From contig NZ_FNBE01000013.1 in assembly GCF_900102195.1 (NCBI RefSeq), positions 149,000 through 212,999 on the forward strand: DNA of 64,000 nucleotides, given 5' to 3'. The stretch comes from Pseudonocardia oroxyli. Lineage in GTDB: Bacteria; Actinomycetota; Actinomycetes; Mycobacteriales; Pseudonocardiaceae. Made by a program: the position numbers and the translations under genes. The notes beneath the pieces were generated by a model that saw only the letters and a list, made by a program, of their open reading frames with translations, ran no database searches and was not told where the DNA came from. This document shows, in pieces, positions 59,815 to 64,000 of the stretch (its first letter is position 1; each line of letters opens with the position of its first letter).

Positions 59815-60972
59815 GTGGGAATGCGCTCTCGGCTGCTCGCGGCCGCCGTCCTCGTCCTGGCCACGGCCGGGTGCAGCACCGCGCCCGCACCGGCCCCGAC
59901 CGAGCCGCCACCGGCCGCCCCGCCCACGGCGGCGGCTCCGACGGGCATGCCGCCGGTGACCGACCCGCACAACGTGTACGCCGCCGCGGGCGCGAACATG
60001 CTCTCCGACGCGGTGCGTGGGGCCAAGCCGCTGGTCTACGTGCCCGAGACCAAGTCCGGTGACGTGCAGGTCATCGACCCCACGACGTTCCAGACGGTCG
60101 GGACCTACCACCTGGGCGGCGAGCTGCAGCACGTCGTCCCGAGCTGGGACATGCGCACCCTCTACGCGACCGACGACACCACGAACAAGATCGTCCCGTT
60201 CGACCCGACGACCGGGACGCCGGGCGCGCCCATCCCGGTCGTCGACCCGTACAACATGTACGCGACGCCGGACGGCACGTCGGCGATCTCCGTCGCCGAG
60301 GCCCGCCGCAAGCTGGTCTTCTACGACCCGCACACCTGGCAGGAGCAGGGCGAGCTGCCGACCCCGGACTGCGCGGGCATCGACCACGCCGACTACACCC
60401 CCGACGGCCGGACGGCCGTGTTCACCTGCGAGTTCGCCGGCCGGGTCGCCGTCGTCGACCTCGAGCACCGCACCCTGCTGCGCATGATCGACCTGCCGAC
60501 GCGGAACACGATGATGGGCCCGCAGGACATCAAGCTCGCCCCGGACGGCTCGGTCTTCTACATCGCCGACTCCGACCAGAACGGCGTCTGGGTGCTGGAC
60601 GGCGCGGCCACCCACGTCGTGCGGGAGATCCCGACCGGCGGCGGCGCCCACGGCCTCTACCTCTCCCGGGACGCGACGCGGCTCTACGTGACGAACCGCC
60701 ACGAGGGCTCGGTCAGCGTGCTCGACGCCTACACCGGCGACCCCGTCGCCAAGTGGTGGATCCCCGGCGGCGGCAGCCCCGACATGGGCAACGTGACCGC
60801 GGACGGCACCCAGCTCTGGCTCTCCGGCCGCTACGACCGGGCCGTCTACGTGCTCTCCACGGCGGACGGCTCGCTGATCCGCAAGATCGACGTCGGGGAC
60901 GGACCGCACGGCCTCTGCGTGTGGCCGCAGCCCGGCCGGTACTCGCTGGGACACACGGGCATCACGCGATGA
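59815..60972 (+). CDS. YncE/YVTN-family beta-propeller lipoprotein
   Basis: A 385-residue surface lipoprotein: signal peptide with lipobox ATAGC, Pro/Ala linker, then a seven-bladed propeller recognised from repeats such as VPETKSGDVQVIDPTTFQTV, LAPDGSVFYIADSDQNGVWVLDG and LYVTNRHEGSVSVLDAYTG. GTG 59815 chosen because AAGGAG lies nine bases before it; ATG 59821 is the alternative. Its stop overlaps the next ATG (ATGA). Function unknown; possibly ligand or protein binding at the envelope. Confidence 0.82.
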   Translation: MGMRSRLLAAAVLVLATAGCSTAPAPAPTEPPPAAPPTAAAPTGMPPVTDPHNVYAAAGANMLSDAVRGAKPLVYVPETKSGDVQVIDPTTFQTVGTYHLGGELQHVVPSWDMRTLYATDDTTNKIVPFDPTTGTPGAPIPVVDPYNMYATPDGTSAISVAEARRKLVFYDPHTWQEQGELPTPDCAGIDHADYTPDGRTAVFTCEFAGRVAVVDLEHRTLLRMIDLPTRNTMMGPQDIKLAPDGSVFYIADSDQNGVWVLDGAATHVVREIPTGGGAHGLYLSRDATRLYVTNRHEGSVSVLDAYTGDPVAKWWIPGGGSPDMGNVTADGTQLWLSGRYDRAVYVLSTADGSLIRKIDVGDGPHGLCVWPQPGRYSLGHTGITR

Positions 60973-61442
60973 GTAGGACGGAGCGGCTGTTCCGCATCGC
61001 GCTCGTCGTGAAGGGGGTCGACGGCGCGGCGGAGCTGCTCGGCGCCCTGCTCCTGGCGGTCGTGTCGGGCGCGACGGTCCATCGCCTCGTCGCCGAGGTC
61101 CTGGCCAGGGACCTGCTCGGCGACCCCGACGGCTCGCTCGCCCGCCACTTCGTCGCCGGCACGTCGGAGTTCGTGTCCGGCGACCGCACGTTCGCGGTGC
61201 TCTACCTGGCGCTGCACGGCGTGGTGAAGCTCGCGCTGGTGGTCGCGCTGCTGCGCAAGTGGCTGCCGGCCTACCCGGTCGCGGTGCTCGTGCTCGGGGC
61301 GTTCGTCGTCTACGAGATCCTGCGCGCCGTGCACACGGGGTCGATCGTGCTGCCGTTCCTCGCGGCGCTGGACGTCGCGATCCTCGTGCTGGTGATTCGC
61401 GAGTACGTCACGCTGCGCCGGGAGCGGCAGCGGACCCCGTGA
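60969..61442 (+). CDS. DUF2127-family membrane protein
   Basis: A 157-residue membrane protein with about four hydrophobic segments, starting MSRTERLFRIALVVKGVDGA and containing the conserved YLALHGVVKLALVVALLRKWLPAYPVA and EILRAVHTGS. Matches DUF2127. Coupled to the propeller lipoprotein by an ATGA overlap. The last 35 bases overlap the convergent flavoprotein gene. No known function. Confidence 0.78.
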   Translation: MSRTERLFRIALVVKGVDGAAELLGALLLAVVSGATVHRLVAEVLARDLLGDPDGSLARHFVAGTSEFVSGDRTFAVLYLALHGVVKLALVVALLRKWLPAYPVAVLVLGAFVVYEILRAVHTGSIVLPFLAALDVAILVLVIREYVTLRRERQRTP

Positions 61443-62460
61443 GGAACGCGGCGATCTCCCGGGCCGCGGCCCGACCCGCCCGGTTGGCGCCGATCGTGCT
61501 GGCCGAGGGGCCGTAGCCCACGAGGTGCGCCCGGGGGTCGGCGACGGCGCGGGTGCCGTCCAGGGCGATGCCGCCGTGCGGCGAGCGCGGGTGCAGGGGA
61601 GCGAGGTGGCCGACCGCGGGCCGGAACCCGGTGGCCCACAACAGCACGTCCGCGGGCTCCTCGTGCTCGCCCCAGCGCACCCCGGTCGGGGTGACGGCGG
61701 TGAACATCGGCCTGCGCTCCAGCACCCCCGACTCGATCCCGGCCCGGTTGGCGTCCGTCAGCGGCAGCCCGGTCACGCTGACGACGGCGCGCGGCGGCAG
61801 CCCCTGCCGCACCCGTTCCTCGACGAGCGCGACCGCCTCCCGGCCCGCGTTCTCGTCGAACGGCCCGGACCGCCACCGCGGCGGGGTGCGGGTGACCCAG
61901 GTGGTCGCGGCGGCGACCGGCGCGATCTGCAGCAGGAACTGCACGGCCGAGCTGCCGCCCCCGACCACGACGACCCGCTGCCCGGCGAACGCCTCGGCGC
62001 CCGGGAAGTCCACGGTGTGCAGCTGTCGCCCGCGGAAGGTCTCCACGCCCGGATAGTGCGGCACGAACGGCCGGTTCCAGGTTCCGGTGGCGTTGACCAG
62101 CGCCTTCGCGGTCCAGTCGCCCCGGTCGGTCTCGACCCGCAGGAGCTCCCCGACGGACCGGACCGCGCTCACCCGCACCGGCCGGACGACCGGGAGGGCG
62201 AATTCTCGTTCGTAGGCCGCGAAGTACTCGGGCACGACCCGGTTGGCGGGGCGGGACGCGTCCTCGGGGGCGAAGTCCATCCCGGGCAGCGGGTGGACGC
62301 GGTGGGCGTCGGAGAGTCGCAGCGAGTCCCAGCGGTGCCGCCACGCCCCGCCCGGCCCCACCTCGCCGTCGAGCACCGTGAAGTCCAGCCCGGTCCGCGC
62401 CAGCCCGTAGGCCGCCGACAACCCGGCCTGCCCGGCCCCGATCACCACCACGTCCTGCAC
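61408..62460 (-). CDS. FAD-dependent monooxygenase-like oxidoreductase (CzcO/FMO type)
   Basis: A 350-residue two-nucleotide-domain flavoprotein. FAD motif VVVIGAGQAGLSAAYGL with GPGGAWRHRWDSLRL, NATGTWNRPFVPHYPG, the NADPH motif VVVVGGGSSAVQFL, and a late LLWATGFRP. These are typical of the YUCCA/FMO/CzcO group that oxygenates small nucleophiles or reduces disulfides. GTG 62460 lies seven bases after GGGG and starts at the FAD fold; an ATG at 62550 lies inside the palindromic repeat and is rejected. Gene neighbours offer no pathway. Confidence 0.82.
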   Translation of the reverse strand: MQDVVVIGAGQAGLSAAYGLARTGLDFTVLDGEVGPGGAWRHRWDSLRLSDAHRVHPLPGMDFAPEDASRPANRVVPEYFAAYEREFALPVVRPVRVSAVRSVGELLRVETDRGDWTAKALVNATGTWNRPFVPHYPGVETFRGRQLHTVDFPGAEAFAGQRVVVVGGGSSAVQFLLQIAPVAAATTWVTRTPPRWRSGPFDENAGREAVALVEERVRQGLPPRAVVSVTGLPLTDANRAGIESGVLERRPMFTAVTPTGVRWGEHEEPADVLLWATGFRPAVGHLAPLHPRSPHGGIALDGTRAVADPRAHLVGYGPSASTIGANRAGRAAAREIAAFLTGSAAAPGAA

Positions 62461-62499
62461 GTCCACACCCCGCACAACGCCGCGACCCGCTCTGGAATT

Positions 62500-62569
62500 G
62501 CGCCTCCGGCGCTCGTGCGTGGTAAGTGGTGCTCCAGCACCACTTACCACGCACGGGCGCCGGAGGCGC
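62500..62569. repeat. Palindromic repeat family B, copy 3 (longest form)
   Basis: Core arms 62515-62532 and 62537-62554 pair perfectly over 18 bp around loop TCCA; outer arms CGCCTCCGGCGC-type (62500-62514) and 62555-62569 extend the stem to about 33 bp with one mismatch. It lies between the threonine dehydratase-like and flavoprotein genes, both leftward, and touches the former's stop codon. Could also terminate transcription. Confidence 0.85.
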
Positions 62570-63489
62570 TAGACGTTCCCGCCGCAGATCACCAGGCCCA
62601 GGCGGGCGTCCGGGTGGCGTTCCAGGACCCGGCGGGCGGCCGGGAGCAGGCAGCCCGCGGCGGGCTCGGCCCAGACCTTCGCGTGGTCGGCGAGGTCCCG
62701 GGAGCCGCGCACGGCCTCCTCGTCGCTGACGACGAGGACCTCCTCGACCAGCTTCCGCACGTGCGCGAGCGTGAGCTCCGACACCGCGGGCGCGCTCAGC
62801 GACGTGACGATCGACGACAGCGTGACGGTCGTCGGCGCGCCCCCGCGCAGCGCCGCCGACATCGCCTCGGCGCCGGTGGTCTCCACACCCCAGACCCGCA
62901 CCCCGGGGCGCAGCTCGGCCAGGGCCGCCGCGACCCCGGAGATGAGCCCGCCGCCGCCGATGCTGACCATGACGTCGGTCAGTGGGCCCGCGTCCTGCGC
63001 GAGCTCCAGCCCGACGGTCCCGGCGCCGGCGATCACCCGGGGGTCGTCGAACGGGTGGACGAGAGTCAGCCCGTCCGCCCGCAACGTGTCGACCAGCGCG
63101 AACGCGCCCGCGATGTCCGGGGTCAGGCGCACGTCGGCGCCGGTGGCCCGGCAGGCCGCCACGATGCCGGCGGACGCGGCCTCGGGCATGACCACGGTCG
63201 CCGCGATCCCGAGCCCCGCGGCGGTGTCCGCGACCGCGATCGCATGGTTGCCGCCGCTCACCGCCACGACGCCGGCCGCCCGCTCCGCGGCGGTCAACGA
63301 GCGGAGCTTCACGGTGGCGCCGCGGGCCTTGAAGGAGCCGGTGCGTTGCAGCAGCTCCAGCTTCGCCGTGACGGGGACGCCGAGCAGCGCGGACAGGCCG
63401 GGGCTGGGCACGGTGGGGGTGCGCACGACGTGCCCGTCGATCTCGCGGGCGGCCGCCTCGATCGCGTCGAGGCCGATCAGGGAACTCAC
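62569..63489 (-). CDS. Threonine/serine dehydratase-like PLP enzyme
   Basis: A 306-residue fold type II PLP enzyme. PLP lysine in LQRTGSFKARGA, AVSGGNHAIAVA, the glycine-rich phosphate loop SIGGGGLISGVAAAL and a closing VICGGNV. No C-terminal ACT domain, so a catabolic threonine/serine dehydratase or serine racemase-like enzyme rather than regulated IlvA. GTG 63489 matches the conserved start; GTG 63510 is possible. The stop lies in palindromic repeat B. Deaminates a hydroxy amino acid to a 2-oxoacid. Confidence 0.84.
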   Translation of the reverse strand: MSSLIGLDAIEAAAREIDGHVVRTPTVPSPGLSALLGVPVTAKLELLQRTGSFKARGATVKLRSLTAAERAAGVVAVSGGNHAIAVADTAAGLGIAATVVMPEAASAGIVAACRATGADVRLTPDIAGAFALVDTLRADGLTLVHPFDDPRVIAGAGTVGLELAQDAGPLTDVMVSIGGGGLISGVAAALAELRPGVRVWGVETTGAEAMSAALRGGAPTTVTLSSIVTSLSAPAVSELTLAHVRKLVEEVLVVSDEEAVRGSRDLADHAKVWAEPAAGCLLPAARRVLERHPDARLGLVICGGNV

Positions 63490-63532
63490 GTCCCGAGTCT
63501 GCACCCCCACCGTGCCGGGGGCCGACGGGGCA

Positions 63533-63856
63533 CTAGATGGTGCCCTGCTCCGCGGTGCCCGCGGGGACGCCGGTCAGGTAGCGCACGTCCAGCGGTGCGG
63601 CCAACCTGCCCTTGAGCGCGCCGCCCAGCTCGGCCAGGGCGGGCGCGGCGCCGTGGGCCTTCAGGTCCTGCCCGGACTCCCAGCGCTCCAGCATGACGAA
63701 CTCGACCCCGTCGTCGACGGACCGCTCGTGCAGCGCGTACTTCCCGCAGCCGGGCTCGGCGTGGACCTTCGGGACGGCGGCGAGCAGGGCCTCCTTGACG
63801 GCGGCCTCCTCGCCGGCCTTGGGCGTGATGGTGGCGACGACGATGACGGCACTCAC
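63533..63856 (-). CDS. Antibiotic-biosynthesis-monooxygenase (ABM)/quinol monooxygenase-like protein
   Basis: A 107-residue dimeric ferredoxin-like fold protein of the YgiN type: VIVVATITPKAGEEAAVKEALL, PGCGKYALHERSVDDGVEFVMLERWES and LKGRLAAPLDVRYL. Such proteins oxidise quinols or handle reactive quinones without metal or flavin. GTG at 63856 with AGGAACC upstream. It lies nine bases downstream of a partially visible gene and 43 bases upstream of the dehydratase-like gene. Confidence 0.8.
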   Translation of the reverse strand: MSAVIVVATITPKAGEEAAVKEALLAAVPKVHAEPGCGKYALHERSVDDGVEFVMLERWESGQDLKAHGAAPALAELGGALKGRLAAPLDVRYLTGVPAGTAEQGTI

Positions 63857-63865
63857 AAGCGGTTC

Positions 63866-64000
63866 CTATCTGTTGAGGATGCGGTTCAGTGCTGGTGCGA
63901 CGTCGCGGTGGGTGTGTACCGGGGTCAGGGTGCCGTGGCCGAGGCGGGCGAGGTCGCGGCCGAGGGGGAGGTCGTGTTCGCCGTCGGTCTCGAGGAGGAC
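63866..64000 (-). CDS. Unidentified protein, C-terminal 44 residues
   Basis: The minus strand from the right edge reads VLLETDGEHDLPLGRDLARL and continues to the end ALNRILNR with TAG at 63866-63868. G/C-rich third positions and tight spacing to the ABM-like gene support a real gene whose larger part lies outside the window. No family can be assigned from this tail. Confidence 0.55.
   Translation of the reverse strand, partial: VLLETDGEHDLPLGRDLARLGHGTLTPVHTHRDVAPALNRILNR

Noticed and set aside
56354..59911. 1185-codon minus-strand frame across gnd and the lipoprotein genes
   Set aside because: Covers several plus-strand genes with clear families and start signals; no domain of its own.

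Overview
The window reads as chromosomal DNA of a very GC-rich actinobacterium, most likely a Pseudonocardiaceae (Pseudonocardia-like) relative. Lineage markers are an actinobacterial integration host factor at the left edge, a mycofactocin-type MftD flavoprotein, the UppP / phosphatase / DUF3090 / SCO1664 block, GTG and TTG starts, strong G/C bias at third codon positions, and many 4-bp ATGA/GTGA gene overlaps. This placement comes from gene content only; no database search was run.

Layout. 1-9.8 kb: mihF (partial), NTF2-like protein plus type II NADH dehydrogenase, a giant LytR-CpsA-Psr protein, a LytTR response regulator, a luciferase-like monooxygenase, two small coupled ORFs and an orphan mftD. 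9.8-12.5 kb: a two-component system overlapping two small exported proteins. 12.6-17 kb: a sulfonate/nitrate-type ABC transporter behind a possible leader-peptide attenuator, then two decayed genes (LLM oxidoreductase, LysR). 17-29 kb: an acyl-CoA catabolic region. A TetR gene is divergent from a tightly coupled seven-gene operon (acyl-CoA dehydrogenase, CoA ligase, biotin-dependent carboxylase pair, enoyl-CoA hydratase, TIGR03084 protein, AtuA-like protein) that resembles acyclic-terpene / branched acyl-CoA degradation. 29-36 kb: lipase-like hydrolase, Lrp regulator, fused indolepyruvate ferredoxin oxidoreductase, a broken glycolate-oxidase gene and an MFS transporter. 36-40 kb: a five-gene operon combining a RibD-like reductase, a zinc-less MDR dehydrogenase, an atypical 6-pyruvoyl-tetrahydropterin synthase, a GT4 glycosyltransferase and a UPF0104 membrane protein, possibly making a glycosylated pterin-like product.

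39.9-46.4 kb holds the most unusual locus. A Ser/Thr kinase with an extracellular beta-propeller lies beside a 1253-residue protein that joins an FHA domain, an indoleamine-2,3-dioxygenase-like haem domain, a diflavin-reductase-type FAD/NAD(P)H module and a cytochrome b5 domain. A CBS-pair protein overlaps its start. I read this as a phospho-regulated, self-sufficient haem oxygenase system. 46.6-49.6 kb is an accessory patch beside tRNA-Leu(GAG): a stand-alone class II aminoacyl-tRNA-synthetase core, a small membrane protein, a GntR/UTRA regulator, a GNAT and a decayed tRNA-Leu copy.

49.7-58.4 kb is core genome: M20 peptidase, SDR, DUF5703, a catalytically altered aldo/keto reductase, uppP, MSMEG_4193-type phosphatase, DUF3090, SCO1664 family, gnd. 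58.5-64 kb carries three lipoproteins, DUF2127, a flavoprotein, a threonine dehydratase-like enzyme and a quinol-monooxygenase-like protein.

Several palindromic repeat families are scattered through the window. One is a 40-bp hairpin in three copies, one of which sits in frame inside a biotin carboxylase gene. Others are a 72-bp tandem repeat containing four palindromes, and a 63-bp repeat that lies in frame in the AtuA-like gene.
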